A stretch of 64,000 nt of DNA from the IMG/VR virus record IMGVR_UViG_3300047356_000838, positions 21,780 to 85,779 of that record; one strand, written 5' to 3'. A model generated the notes under the pieces. That model made no database searches, was not told the DNA's origin, and worked only from the letters and a program-made list of their open reading frames with translations. Made by a program: the position numbers and the translations under genes. This document shows, in pieces, positions 36,001 to 44,200 of this stretch. How positions within the stretch are numbered: position 1 is the first letter of the stretch; each line of letters begins with the position of its first letter. The stretch comes from a virus.

Positions 36001-37234
36001 CAAACTGGTTTGCATTGACGCCATCCTGGTAATAGAGTATGTCTAGTCCAGCAGTATATGGCTCAATAATTTCAGGCAAGCCGCTGGCATCTTTAAAGAA
36101 CTCTCTGTTACCATATTTGTTGCCCTGTTTAATTTTAACTTTTTGACCAGTGGGCCAGTTTGCACTTCTAGTCAGTTGAATTGTATCTATACCGCCAATG
36201 TTATTAACTGCAATGTTGTATACGTCATAGCGTGTTTCAATAGGAAGTGTTGTTGTTTCATCAAATGGATTATCTGGATCATCAAATCCATACACATCAA
36301 ACAGTGCGCCTTGATCCCATGCTGTTTCATCAGTGGTAAGGTTAACAAATACTAGACTTTTACCGTCAATTTCTGTTTGTACATCAATGCCACCATGTTC
36401 GTCAATCAGTGTTTGTAGTGGCACATTATGAATTTGGTTGTATGCAAGTTCAGTAGCAAAGTCTGGATTTGCTGCTTGTGTAGCATTAATTTTATCGTTT
36501 TGCGCATCTGTTCTTGGAACATTAAATGTAATTGTCCCATTGTCATCGCCGTTATTCGTAATACCAAGTATCTCTCTTGTGCTTACGTTACTACCATAAC
36601 TGCTAATACCACTGGTACCGATTTCAGTTTGAATCCAGAATGGTGTGCCAGTTTGCTGAACTTGGAAAGTATAACTGCCCCCTCTTGCAAGAGTAATAGT
36701 TGGATTAGCATTATCACTTCCGTCAATACTATATTCTTCAACGCTTGCTACTGTGCGACGTGTTACTGTAAAGTCCTTTTCTGCATCAACAAGACTGTTA
36801 AACACTTGCACACTGTCAGGTCCTGCAGGGAACCAGAAGTATTCACCATAGTTAACAAGTTTATCTAGGTCAACAAATCCACTGTAGTTGTAGTATTCCT
36901 GATCAAACAAATCACTGTGTGTATTAACATTAACATTGTTATATTTTAGACTATTAACAAAATCAACGTAACCGGTCAGACTTTCAATCTGCTTATTAGG
37001 ACTGCGATATACCACTGCAGGCTCTAACTGATAATTTTGTCTGTCATCATTGATTTCATTGATGTAGCCATCACCAACTGAGAAGTTAGGACTAAACTTA
37101 CGTCCAATAAAACTATTGACACGCTGTAAATTAGGTTCACTAATTAACTGGTCAACTGTTGCATTAAGAAACTTGTTGTTCTTTGTTGTCTGAAAAATAT
37201 CAGGTAATAGTACTGAACTTTTACGAAGTGCCAT
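24026..37234 (-). CDS. Giant baseplate/tail structural protein with beta-propeller
   Basis: 4402 residues in one uninterrupted frame, over 20% of the window. It directly follows gp6, the position of gp7-gp10 in T4. The N-terminus (SSVLLPDIFQTTKNNKFLNATVDQLI) matches a large structural protein of marine T4-like phages. Residues about 2190-2850 contain seven FG-GAP-like blades with (V/I)GAP or (I)GSP cores (LALVGAPNNG, AIIGAPDT, LFIGAPGD, VIVGAPAA, AIGSPGED, VFVGAPND), suggesting a seven-bladed beta-propeller. Elsewhere there are repeated beta-sandwich modules with VFVNG/VFVDG strands and clusters of FD..GFD motifs. It probably forms the baseplate periphery or fibre attachment. The exact T4 equivalent is unclear. 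Confidence 0.75.
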   Translation of the reverse strand: MALRKSSVLLPDIFQTTKNNKFLNATVDQLISEPNLQRVNSFIGRKFSPNFSVGDGYINEINDDRQNYQLEPAVVYRSPNKQIESLTGYVDFVNSLKYNNVNVNTHSDLFDQEYYNYSGFVDLDKLVNYGEYFWFPAGPDSVQVFNSLVDAEKDFTVTRRTVASVEEYSIDGSDNANPTITLARGGSYTFQVQQTGTPFWIQTEIGTSGISSYGSNVSTREILGITNNGDDNGTITFNVPRTDAQNDKINATQAANPDFATELAYNQIHNVPLQTLIDEHGGIDVQTEIDGKSLVFVNLTTDETAWDQGALFDVYGFDDPDNPFDETTTLPIETRYDVYNIAVNNIGGIDTIQLTRSANWPTGQKVKIKQGNKYGNREFFKDASGLPEIIEPYTAGLDILYYQDGVNANQFGKIQLVDINAVPAIDVANDIQGKLTYTSANGVKFTNGLKVQFNSDITPSTYADREYFVEGVGQPGGITLTPVDEMLTPETYTNSSSDGFDTVGYDAGGWDGTINAPLDQDYIVINRSSPDRNAWSRGNRWFHREVIEATATYNNYTADVDDTARAKRPIIEFHSGLELFNMGKSNVAPVSVVDTSQTDALSNVNGTAGYFADGIDLQQDNTIIFSADTDENVKTKIYRVDLINQDSDATTSEIINLVEVGTVVDGNAVLSSLGAINQGKQFWLDGTTWKTAQQKTGLNQDPLFDIFDPDHTSFSDQTKYPSSNFVGSKLFSYKRNNNNNPDTILNFGLTYKNFSTIGDIVFDNNFDGDKFQYTKSTGNTDVIVRSGHAHQFDIAGNRVLYNGWTKVVESSSQYQIVSYDVNGELYSFEIGASVDTTKIKQPLQVFVNGKFKYPSEYTHLIQGDREYVVFTTALAVNDTVTIKFFSNTKAANSFYEVPDNLQNNAGNATFDTLTLGQLRNHTVKISQQVKTLTGVAPGKSNIRDVNYRAYPGNILQHSAGMILPMYLLTNETANTIESIKYVKNEYTKFKNKFIDNINKLDLDLTNPSKCVDDILLYMSGKKTSAFPFYYSDMLPWGDQKSQLVYTIDDAAETEFEFNTQFDLTSVGNQGVLVYHTPTSTNTANLLVEGQDYTFDTVEAKVILVSNNLGIATIGLSVDDKITIVEYTETNGSFVPPTPSKMGLWYKFTPAIFTDSTYATPKTVVEGHDGSIWIGWGDIRDNVLLELEKRIYNNIKTQYNKDLFDYAEVVPGFFRSTLSDFSEANNITRSYYGEWALRNKVKTAPNTTVDTNNGFTWNYRNSVEKITKTRVPGGWRGMYRWFYDTDTPHTTPWEMLGLSDKPNWWDARYGAAPYTQGNTVLWEDLRDGKLYTDATGINFTELARRKRPDLLSIIPVDEQGGLRAPRDFLVQDATSANADDGWVYSDGSPAETAWKRSSEYPYVLQILAATIKPAKYGTLMFDTNLFTKDAQYDQVLQKFKSYRPGIADFKMHSQSNGASGIQRVEGYNQFINEYVRFNGYSVDDEITKINNLELNLCYAMGGFSDKKFLKVVAESVTPSAQSENIFIPDEDLSVYTKKSLPLERVVYSGVQIIQRNGGYEIQGYDIENPYFKIVPSVSANQPREVRVGETVLFEYKDFENKIINIPYGTIITSRQQVFDFLVAYQRYLLSRGFVFDGTTGAGDKNDFVTAGREFAFWTQQQWTEGSVIVLSPFYETLLLNRTFATVDDITKGGALKDANNAILNPKYYDVSRDDNIVEIKIDTENTNLYSAKLDPIQHEHVLVFNNTTIFNDIIYQPELGNRHSRLKLIGAKSGDWNGTLHAPGFFINEDKINVWQTYQDYKKGDIVSYQSNTYVAKASVDGSSTFDYDSWTIADNMTTGLIKNLANKAGQFKNFFEMDNLNLEDGTDKLGKGVIGFNEKSYLAGLGLDDVSQVKFYQGMLKQKGTGAAINKLIDAELTNLDQSIDYFEEWAFRVGEFGSIDSNQIIETIIPEDQASNNPTIIHFRADGDLISDASLGHYEVKQKDLYKTPNDYTGKVFGTRDANSVTKNDLDSAGYARLDDVDFTVFNGDELEALSSRIGELGKGKKIWIATDTTNTWGMRRIDETLSTVTSVESTGNGYLIYTTDVNHGLVKDDYVIVRAAQPIGKVAKIYEVSSPNTFTVVDTLTEADIQDVRIPMYKLSSVRFAQPSDLSTYTPVSGWDSKELVWVDKDNDGDWQVLQNARPWTTTGVKTASPINADDLYGNSIAINSASTLALVGAPNNGSGTVVPYVRSEGGILIESTNVSASTIGDSLDSFGASLAIATDYAIIGAPDTESSKGAAFPYYIDSTGTFNRRPAIRPSGLSTSDKFGFSMAMSGNGRHLFIGAPGDNKIYVYTLIDLVSSSERTFTVTTTGAATYTLDFTPTDLNALNVVDGNGKVYLPTKDFTLSGADITFTSTPASSLQIVVRQMDYFKEIGNYTAGSGDFGHSIDCDYLGKRVIVGAPAATISAKANSGEAYLYAQYVEKFIADGTVKSFTTTNTLQTKIYVEVNGELQIETNNADVPVDNDGSTEGFYTRSSKTITFKFAPAAGDVIEVYTGTFTQMQQIDQVDLDDETNGNEQFGISVGIDTKGSIIAIGSPGEDETNPNTGSVFILQDAGKNYASVTSKEGSSYSVTSGHTLFIDDREVTVSSSSTDPADLAADIVAANIPGVSASKNSDDQLVITSTNTELYNKLSVMPGTGTSFQSGAIVDPFKLTQKINHPQAFENENFGEKVAFDKHVHNSASAYSDTRNLVIASDKASTLLPTGFDIETNTNSEDYLSATTVFDASGTTFTDRRTQSGAVYVFELLNPNTPDLADPSKMVFGQQLKSTNILELDKFGSAIAYNDNRVFVGAPNDTTNFANSGSVYEFNNNTRAGSWNTLRSEGTRVDVSQINRVALYNKKAGEVSVFLDYIDPAKGKIAGVAAAELSYVSHADPAMYNNLWNYKYKNRLWWDTSTVHYLNAEQGNLDFRQNYWAQAFPGSSIDVYEWIESSTPPSQYTGEGVVKDPTKFNIANVYDSTTDSTQPRYYFWVKDILSVPVEAAFRNISADSVRSLIQDPKGAGLPHIAFLDTNAVALFNCKQYFADKDTVLSINYDVVKNEGVLHSEYELYGRGNTDQAIPARMYTKLVDSLAGSDSVGNSVPDPFLSEVEKYGVLTQPRQGMFVNRAAALKVLTQYTNSVLVKAPFARNSNLTKLLSSENIPTVNSGEYNTSVDSSQERDFLNTAILSTGYKVLVLEDENQSNYWTIYTLQADKSWLLSNIQGYNTSDYWDYATYYATGYDATTVPAYQVTLEADLLTLTSAVTGDIAKVTSNDEGNFSMFAKTDTGWDEVIIERGTLQFNASLYSFATTNSNFEATGFDNDGFDFAAFDKVPAQEIRQIIEALKNDVFIGDYEINMNELFFRLMEYALNESNFSPDWMFKTSFITVAHKIRSLDQYNTFKFDNTDFIEDFINEVKPYKTKIREYVSKYDKLDLYGSDTTDFDLHAYYDETQGYFRKPSGEFSGDEILQTQGLNKPWSENYGYKLDSIQIVNAGTGYITDPTITISAPQLAGGVQAVATAKTNGDTIISITMTNKGSGYTQEPTITVTGSGTGILVSPRLVNTTIRSFDTTIKFDRTTYTSIVKDWTANTAYTAGDVVAYQNTATLTQEVYDVALSFTSGSTFSVENTSGNTVLTVKLDADFTNTADRIAAYYYPTAGMIGDDLELLQKGTGYLGNNVTGAGFDQDPGFDSGNFDVVAFDNFEIDSDGLAVLAGLDTTVTSLFTDLELGTRPEDINIDGAGFVDTYSSHAPEELVPGRVYDTLDMEVYTHASNDFEKDGNAMEVRYVSFTDTTGAVTEFQWGRTDKSADDYNTLIVYKNSVRQYNFTTNFATKTITISSPLGASDILHVYAYGQTGEKMIGEFTFEGDGTQKLFILANDPDNVKQSIVFVDGVETSPVFEAAEGNTTMTFATAPAANAQIHVFTFNQATSRDAPTKYKLQTTTLTAGTQTYSLDNTVNYAQPLSANTIVEIDGVRLRPVNSKYHTGDGSTTQFNISTTAGETTIVNPGDIGVAVIQQSTETTLNAVRNIDYTVTAGDAFITMLTAPADGDKVIVYNRSEAEYTISADGTEITIDGSVSFTSSSTMRVNTFANHDPLRIQTKVFKGQGTGSTTVIDEFDDVAFDSAGFDRSVVSGTVGTYDLDRTVTNVNNFWVTVDGIRLHPGDYITNGASIVMSNNIQATIGGASIVVITHISENAIKPSTGFRIFQDMNGNVEYLRMCKDATTEIAADVLLTDTKIYVNDASVLPQVSADSEYPGVVFIGGERVTYWEIDNTDNYITNLRRGTKGTAILNRIVPGFLVVDGSKDQYLPATDTHTKTWYDLGTGVAADGLGLQQSSTTNANFLKACEAQVPNYRAELNAAEYMVDGYVEDDYVERLF

Positions 37235-40200
37235 TAGTAACCATATCCTCCGCCGCCGCCGCCGGATCCACCGCTACCGCCTGATCCGCTACTGCCGCTT
37301 GAACTGCTACTACTACTTGAACTTGTGGTGGTAGTTGTAACTGTGTTTGTTGCTGTATTTACTGCAGTGCTGGAACTGTTTGCACTGGCACTTTCTGCTG
37401 CAAGATTTGTTGTAGTTGTATTGACAACATTACCGCTTGCTTGTAAACTGTTTGCAGTGATGACGTCAATAACTTCAATGTCATTTACTGTTGCACTACT
37501 AATTAAAATTTCGTCTCTCTGACTCTGTATTTGGAATAAACTACCAAAGTTGCTGGTTGCTAGTTTAGGTACAATTACAACACTAAGCACATCTGGACTT
37601 AGCACACTGTACAAGTATGCTGCTAGTTCACTAAAGAAGAAACTATCACCAAAGTCCCAGTTTTGTATTGCAAAATATTCGTTGATTCCAGCAACAACAC
37701 GTTCTTTAATTTCACTGTCGCTTACAAGTGTGCTATTGTTCTTAACTACTTTAAATGTTGCTTGCAATTCTTCATCTGCCTTGTCACCAAATAGTGGTCT
37801 GTAACTAACACTGTTAAAAATAATAGTATCACTTACACTTTTGTACTGCTCTAAACTACCAAATTGCTCACGCAGTTCATTTGTAGTTGGTTTTACAGGC
37901 TTGACTATGCTTCCTGTGATATCCGTAACATAGTTTCTATAATCTGCGTCATACTGACTTGTAAGCAAAAACAAATCTACAATGTTGCTTGGGCTTGGAT
38001 CAATACGTCTGTTGTTTGGACTGTTATGTGTATACTGGAACAGCAAGTCACTGCGTCCTGTGCGTTTGATATAGTCAGTGGTTAGTGCTATGCTTTTAAC
38101 ATTGGCGCCATCAATACTTAGAATATAAAATTTATCATCTGTGCCTGCATAGAATATTTGTCCGCTAGTAAACTGTCCAATTACTTCATTTATTGAACTA
38201 CGGGTAGCATAACGTTGCTCTACACTGGTACTTGCAACAGGTGTGTAAGTTAAGTATCCGCCACTGCTTATACTTGTCTGATAAAACACAACCTTTGTTG
38301 ATGCATTTGTAAGTGGAGCAACAACAATGTCAAAAACTTCTGGATTGTCAACAACACCGTCGCTGTCAATATCAGGGAATGTAACTTTAATTCTGTTTGT
38401 TAGTGTATAGCCATCTGTTTCTGTGATAACATCATCAATTTGCATTGCATAGTCAACTGCCAAACTGCTTACACTATCAGGCAATGCGTTAACTTTAAGA
38501 ATGTTTATCTTATCCTTAATAGTTTTGCCTGTGCGTGGATCAAAGATTTTTAAATCATTGTCAAAGTAAAAGCGTGTTTCTAATTTACTTTCAAACACAT
38601 AACTTGTGCTGCGGAAGTTAACTGTATAAGTTGAGCCATCATTGGTAAATTTAAAGAACCAACTAGCATCCAAGTTTGTATTGCTTGTATTTCCTGTGTA
38701 GTCTAAACTAAATGTGTTTGTAGTATTAAGATCCAGTGCATTAATAATTGCCCATGCTTGTGTATCTCTGTCATAGCGCAATCCAAAAGTTTTAAAATCT
38801 CCGATTGCTTGAATAATATCGTTTCTTACTGATGCTGTGATTGCAGTGTTCCATGGAGCAATAACTTGATCCAATACTGCATCCTGTGGAATAACTTCAC
38901 TAAGTGAGACTGGTCCAATGCCTGTTTCCAAATTACCCACACCCTGATTAGTTCCATCTGTTACAACTTCGCTAATACTAGCCCAGATATAATCACGAGT
39001 ATTAATTGTTCCACTAGTGCCTGTAATAAGGTTGTTGTTTACATCAAATACTTTACCACTTGGTGCAGTAAACTTTAACAATGCGCCAACTTTTGCAAAT
39101 TTTAAATTACTGGTTGCAAAACTGCCAATTTTAAGAGGACTGTCAACACTGTTTTTAAAATAGCCTGTGACTGTACCACTGCTGGTTGTTGCCAGATTCC
39201 AACTAGCACTAAGTCCTGTTACATCAATACCTCCATAGTTTTTGAGATAATAATGCAAACTTTCATTCTTAAGGATGTTTTTTTCAACTTGCTGGCTTAT
39301 AGTATTACTAATGTCACTGTCAGTTATAAACGTAAACTGGAACTGTTGCAGATCCTCTGTGCGATAAAAAATTCCATCCTCGGCAACAATGTTTGTGCTG
39401 CTATACTTGCCTGTTGTGTCACGCACATCCAAATAACGACTGATGCCACTTGCAGTTCTGTTAATTGCTTTTGACTTTAATACATTACTAAATTTAGTGT
39501 AAGGAAGGATCTGATAATCCTCACCTGTAATCATACGATCCTGTGTGTAATACTGTTGCTGTGCTTTTAGTTTTACATCACGCAAGTTTTCTCTTGCACT
39601 AGCATTTGCTATTGTGCTTTGTAAACTCAGAGTGACTGTAAGGTTTTCAATTTGATTGCTGTGACTTACATAAGGTATAGCAATTTGCAAGTTTTGCATT
39701 TCATCAGGACTAATTTTATATGTAGTGCCTGCTCCAGTGCGGAAGTAAACACGGAAGTTGCCTGTTGGAATGTTTGAGAAAACATCATCACCAAATACTA
39801 GACTAATTTGATCATTTGCGCGACTGCGCACTGTGAATAAGTTTTTGTTGTTAGCACTTAAACTGTTATAGATAACATTGTTGCCACTAATTGCTGGCAC
39901 TTTTTCCCAGCGTGTGGTTTCTCTGCCAGAATCATCTAATTGATATAACCAAACATCATTGTTGTCAACATTGTTAACGTCAAGTTCCACTGTGCGGTTA
40001 GGAAGTTTTTCACCAATAGTAAAGTCTGCACTCTGCAAGTTGCCCTGTTTAAAGTAAAAGAAAAATCCGCTGTTAGCACTGCTAAACCCTCTGTTATCAT
40101 TACGATAAAGTATGTTTGTTGTGCTACTGGGCTGTGGTGCTACTTCATACAAATAGTCTGTGCCACTGTAAGTGCCTTTGACTAATTCAAAGTCTAGGTT

Positions 40201-40824
40201 TTGTGTACCCACTGCAGTTTTAAAGTCATAGATTGGTACAGTGCCAGGATTAAGTTTAAGTTGGTATTCTTCAATATTAATGCCGCCCACTGTTGTTTTT
40301 AAACTTGGGTTGCCAAACTGTTGTGTGTTTACCATACTTGCATTAAGCACTGTGGTAAACTGCTCTAAAAAGTCACTGTTAGTTGGATCGCCCCAGACAA
40401 TTTCTGTGTCACGAAGGCTGTTGCCATTTGCATCACTGATGTCCTCTGTGGTTTCCACACTTGAAATTTTTAGCAATCCGCGGGCAATCTGCTGACGCTT
40501 TGGATAATAGTTAAGCATGCGAGCTAGACGTAGTATGCTGTCTCTGCGTTCTGCTGTTTCTAGGAAGTTTTCTCTAGCATTTAAGTCTGCGCGGAAACTA
40601 AGGCTTTGCCCTAGAAATGCAATTAGATCAATCAGTGCAATATATTCACTTGATTCAATAAAGTCGTTGAAATCTTCTGGATAATAGTTACGCAAATAGT
40701 CAACCATGCTCTTACGAATGGTTTCATAATCGTAACTTTGAAAATCTGCTTCACGGAAGGTCTCGTAGACTTTCTTCCAATCTTCTGCAGCAAATAAGTT
40801 TGATTGTCTTGTACTAGCAGCCAT
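37234..40824 (-). CDS. gp6: Baseplate wedge protein gp6
   Basis: 1196 residues. The N-terminal block YETIRKSMVDYLRNYYPEDF, then FIESSEYIALIDLIAFLGQS and LSFRADLNARENFLETAERR, is the signature of T4 gp6-like wedge proteins. gp6 forms the continuous ring that links wedges around the hub and triggers baseplate rearrangement. It is longer than T4 gp6 (about 660 residues), as in marine relatives. The extreme C-terminus is unusual: a Ser run followed by Gly-rich GSGGSGGSGGGGGGYGY. Its stop shares the last base with the start of the giant gene. A candidate late promoter (AATAAATA) lies upstream. Confidence 0.92.
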   Translation of the reverse strand: MAASTRQSNLFAAEDWKKVYETFREADFQSYDYETIRKSMVDYLRNYYPEDFNDFIESSEYIALIDLIAFLGQSLSFRADLNARENFLETAERRDSILRLARMLNYYPKRQQIARGLLKISSVETTEDISDANGNSLRDTEIVWGDPTNSDFLEQFTTVLNASMVNTQQFGNPSLKTTVGGINIEEYQLKLNPGTVPIYDFKTAVGTQNLDFELVKGTYSGTDYLYEVAPQPSSTTNILYRNDNRGFSSANSGFFFYFKQGNLQSADFTIGEKLPNRTVELDVNNVDNNDVWLYQLDDSGRETTRWEKVPAISGNNVIYNSLSANNKNLFTVRSRANDQISLVFGDDVFSNIPTGNFRVYFRTGAGTTYKISPDEMQNLQIAIPYVSHSNQIENLTVTLSLQSTIANASARENLRDVKLKAQQQYYTQDRMITGEDYQILPYTKFSNVLKSKAINRTASGISRYLDVRDTTGKYSSTNIVAEDGIFYRTEDLQQFQFTFITDSDISNTISQQVEKNILKNESLHYYLKNYGGIDVTGLSASWNLATTSSGTVTGYFKNSVDSPLKIGSFATSNLKFAKVGALLKFTAPSGKVFDVNNNLITGTSGTINTRDYIWASISEVVTDGTNQGVGNLETGIGPVSLSEVIPQDAVLDQVIAPWNTAITASVRNDIIQAIGDFKTFGLRYDRDTQAWAIINALDLNTTNTFSLDYTGNTSNTNLDASWFFKFTNDGSTYTVNFRSTSYVFESKLETRFYFDNDLKIFDPRTGKTIKDKINILKVNALPDSVSSLAVDYAMQIDDVITETDGYTLTNRIKVTFPDIDSDGVVDNPEVFDIVVAPLTNASTKVVFYQTSISSGGYLTYTPVASTSVEQRYATRSSINEVIGQFTSGQIFYAGTDDKFYILSIDGANVKSIALTTDYIKRTGRSDLLFQYTHNSPNNRRIDPSPSNIVDLFLLTSQYDADYRNYVTDITGSIVKPVKPTTNELREQFGSLEQYKSVSDTIIFNSVSYRPLFGDKADEELQATFKVVKNNSTLVSDSEIKERVVAGINEYFAIQNWDFGDSFFFSELAAYLYSVLSPDVLSVVIVPKLATSNFGSLFQIQSQRDEILISSATVNDIEVIDVITANSLQASGNVVNTTTTNLAAESASANSSSTAVNTATNTVTTTTTSSSSSSSSSGSSGSGGSGGSGGGGGGYGY

Positions 40825-40850
40825 GTTTTAACATTCCTATTCTATTGCAG

Positions 40851-40858
40851 TATTTATT
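40851..40858 (-). promoter_or_regulatory. Candidate T4-type late promoter box (AATAAATA)
   Basis: On the minus strand AATAAATA lies 27 bases before the gp6 ATG at 40824, in the 54-base gap after gp25. It differs from the T4 consensus TATAAATA only at the first base. Confidence 0.45.
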
Positions 40859-40878
40859 TGCAGAATAAAGTATGTATA

Positions 40879-41256
40879 TTATATTGCTGCGTTATCCGGT
40901 CTGTCAAAACGTACACTTAGTTTTTCAACTTGATTATCCACTACATAGCGCAATACTATCTGTACCTGAAGTCCATTTTCGTACTCATCCAGTGTAACTT
41001 CTTCTGGGCGCACCCTAGGATCAGTTTGAATTACAGTGTTTACTTCTTCAACAATGAGTTGTTTTGTTTCTTCTGTAAGTGGATCCATGATTAAATCAAG
41101 CAAACTAGTGCCAAAGTTGCCGCGCATTAGTTTTTCACCTTTGCGAATAGCAAAATGATTAAGTAAATCTCTTTTTATAAGGTCAGTGTCAGTTAACTTT
41201 GGACTACCAAAGTCGTTGTTTATTGTACTAAATCCTTTGTATGTTGCTATTGCCAT
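40879..41256 (-). CDS. gp25: Baseplate wedge protein gp25
   Basis: 125 residues, the usual length. The segment DLLNHFAIRKGEKLMRGNFGTSLLDLIMDPL is the core of the T4 gp25-like/lysozyme-like baseplate fold (shared with type VI secretion TssE), with the conserved R-GE/KGE..M..NFG motif. gp25 sits with gp6 and gp53 in the wedge core and contacts the sheath. It starts one base after the stop of gp5 on the same strand, in conserved T4-like order gp53 ... gp5, gp25, gp6. Confidence 0.93.
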   Translation of the reverse strand: MAIATYKGFSTINNDFGSPKLTDTDLIKRDLLNHFAIRKGEKLMRGNFGTSLLDLIMDPLTEETKQLIVEEVNTVIQTDPRVRPEEVTLDEYENGLQVQIVLRYVVDNQVEKLSVRFDRPDNAAI

Positions 41257-41257
41257 T

Positions 41258-44200
41258 TTATTTTCCTTTTAGTGCTGCGTCTGCTTGCGCCAGCAATGCT
41301 TTAATCTGTGCTTCCAGTGCTGCTTTTTGTGCTTTACTTAGTGTGCGTCTACCTGCCCACCACTGTGTGCGTAACTGTCTGGCTTGATCACGCAAGGCTT
41401 TGTAGGCTGCGTATCCACCCTGCTTTTTCTTACGCTCTAACTCTGCCTCTTTCTTTAATATAGATTTTTCTAGCTCACCCTTTTCTCGTTCTTTTGCTTG
41501 AGTTTCCTGAGCCTCCAATCCATATGGATCACTATTGTCAGTGTTGTCTACCAGTGGTTCAGCATTGAACGCATCAATATTTGCTTGTTCTTGTGCATCT
41601 GCTTCTGCAGTACTGTCTAGCAAATCATCAGTTGGTGTATAAACATTACCTGTTATAACTTCGCCGCCTGTGACAGGTTCTTCTTTAATTTTTCCAACAC
41701 GATCACTTGCTGCCGCACCAGTTTGCATACTTTGTTTAACTTTGCTTGCAACATCTTCGCCACTGGCAATGTTTGTGGTGTTAGGTAGTACGTTTTCAAT
41801 GCTTTGTGTGCCTTGTCTTACTTTTGCTGCTATCTCTGGTGTACTAACATTACTTGCAGTTAGCATACTTGTGATTTCTTTTTTGCCATCAGTTGCAGTA
41901 ATGCCGCCAATGTTCACTAGTTTCTGATAATCTGCAGCAACAACACCTTGTTGTATTTGTTCTTGTAATCCTGGGTTTCCTAGTAGTTTATTAAGACTAC
42001 TTGCTCCACCTTTGCCTGTCCATACGCTACTGTCTGCAAGTTGATCGTTAAACACTGCTTCTGGGCGAACAAACCCCTGTGATTGAAGTTGATCTACGTT
42101 AAAGCCAAACTTACCAACACTTTTTGTTGCACTATCAATAAACGCAGGATTGTTAGCACTACCAACTTGCTTAACAACTGCAGCATTTAGTCCTTGTACA
42201 TCAAAACTGTTCAGTGCGCCAACACTAAATCCTGTGTTTACTTGTTTGACCATATCTGTAATTGGGAATTTGTTTATGTTAGGCGCACTCAACACACTGC
42301 CCAAGTTATCTGGAATGCTTGGCACTACTTTGCTTAATCCGCCAGTAACACTGCTCAAATCAGGGAGTCCTGCGCCCAGTCCTCCTGCTAATCCTGTAAT
42401 TTTGCCGCTTGCGTCTGTTACAAGTTTACCAAAGTCTGCACCCTGCAGGGCTCCAGTTGCACCCGAAAGTTGACTTGTAAGATCGCCAACTGGTAAGTTA
42501 CTAGTAATACCGCTTAAACTTCCAGTAACACTGCTTATATCCAACCCGCCTGTGACTTGTCCTAGCACGCCGTCTGTTAATCCTCCTGGTAATGCCCCAC
42601 CTAGTCCACCTGGTATTGCACTTGTAAGTCCACCTGGTATTGCACTTGTAAGTCCACCTGGTATTGCACTTGTAAGTCCACCTAGTCCACCTGCTAATCC
42701 TCCCGATGCGCCTAATGCACTTGTGATTCCACCTGCTCCGCCTAATGCACTTGTGATTCCACCTGCTCCGCCTAATGCACTTGTGATTCCACCTGCTCCG
42801 CCTAATGCGCCCCCAAGTGCGCCAGGACTCAATCCCAAGCCACCTGCTCCGCCTGCAAGACCTGCTACAGGACCTAAGCCGCCTACAATACTAAATGCGC
42901 CACCTAAGCCACCACCGCCGCCAACAAGACCACCTGTGTAGGGACTTGTTGTATTCATTACACCGTGATAAGGAAAAGGTTCATGTGTTACAATTCTGTC
43001 CACAGTTGTTGTTACCATTTCCTCTTCATCAAGTATAAACTGATCCAAGTCAGGGAAATAGGTTGTATCTTCTTTTTGTAAATCACTTACTGGTTGGGCA
43101 ATCTTTGCTTTTGTACTAGGGCCTTGCAACAAAATTAGTGCTCCATTGATACTCATGTTTGCACTACTATTGATATAAGCACTGCTTGCTGCAGTTGCAA
43201 ACAGTTCGCTGCCACTATTAAGGTGTAGTCCTTTAGTTCCAGTAATGCCTGCTTCACCATCACTGGTTGCTACTAGTTGTTGCTTGCCCTGCAAATGCAT
43301 TTGTTTATCTGCAACAATTTGTGCAAATCCTTTAGCATGCATCTTAATATTTTCATCTGCATGAAAGTTAATGTTTGCACTGCGGAAGTTAATACTGTCC
43401 TGTGCATACACATCCATTGTGCCTTCATTGCTAAGTTCAATCCAGCAACTGCCATCACTGTTACCAACATAGACAACACCTTCAGTATCATTTAACAGTA
43501 TTTGATGACCTGTACTGGTACGCAAACGTATCTGATTACTGTTACCATCAATATCACCATCATCAAGTGCAATACTATGACCTTTGCGTCTTGCAGTAGG
43601 TCCTAGCAGTCCTTGTAATACTGTTTTATCAGCGGTGTCTGGATTTTTAAGTTGTGCGTTATAAGTTACAGTAAAGTCCTGGCCCAGTGATGTAATTCTA
43701 CGACCTTTACTTGCAATACCAATTATTTCTGTAGGTGACTCACGCATGTAACTACTGTTGTTAAGACCTCTTACACGGTCATCACTAAGTCCCTGCTTTA
43801 CCTGTATGTCCTGTGCAAAGAAATCTTCTGGGCGTGTTTGTGTGCGCCAGTTTGTAATCTTGCCTGTGTGATGTGTACCGGCAGGACTGTCATTAAATTC
43901 TCCTGCGGCTGCTCCATCGCTTATAGTTGCTTCAGGAAGTGTTTGCATCATATACAGGTCAGGCACACATGCAAAGTAATAGCCTTCACTTGCACGGCCT
44001 TCAGGAAAAAATGCCAGTACTTTTGTACCAATATCAGGCGGAGGTGTAGTAATACCTGCAGTCACTTTTGTACCAAAGTAGGTGTCACCTACACCACTGT
44101 TATCAACACGACTATAAAAAGGAGTACAATAGCGCACACTACGCCACTGTGTTTTATCAGTTTCATCAGTACTAAAAGTAGGGATCCAAACTTTAATTAC

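Noticed and set aside
42552-42941. Proline-rich open frame on the + strand
   Set aside because: It is the reverse complement of the Gly-rich repeat region of gp5, which explains its PPAPPNALVI repeats.
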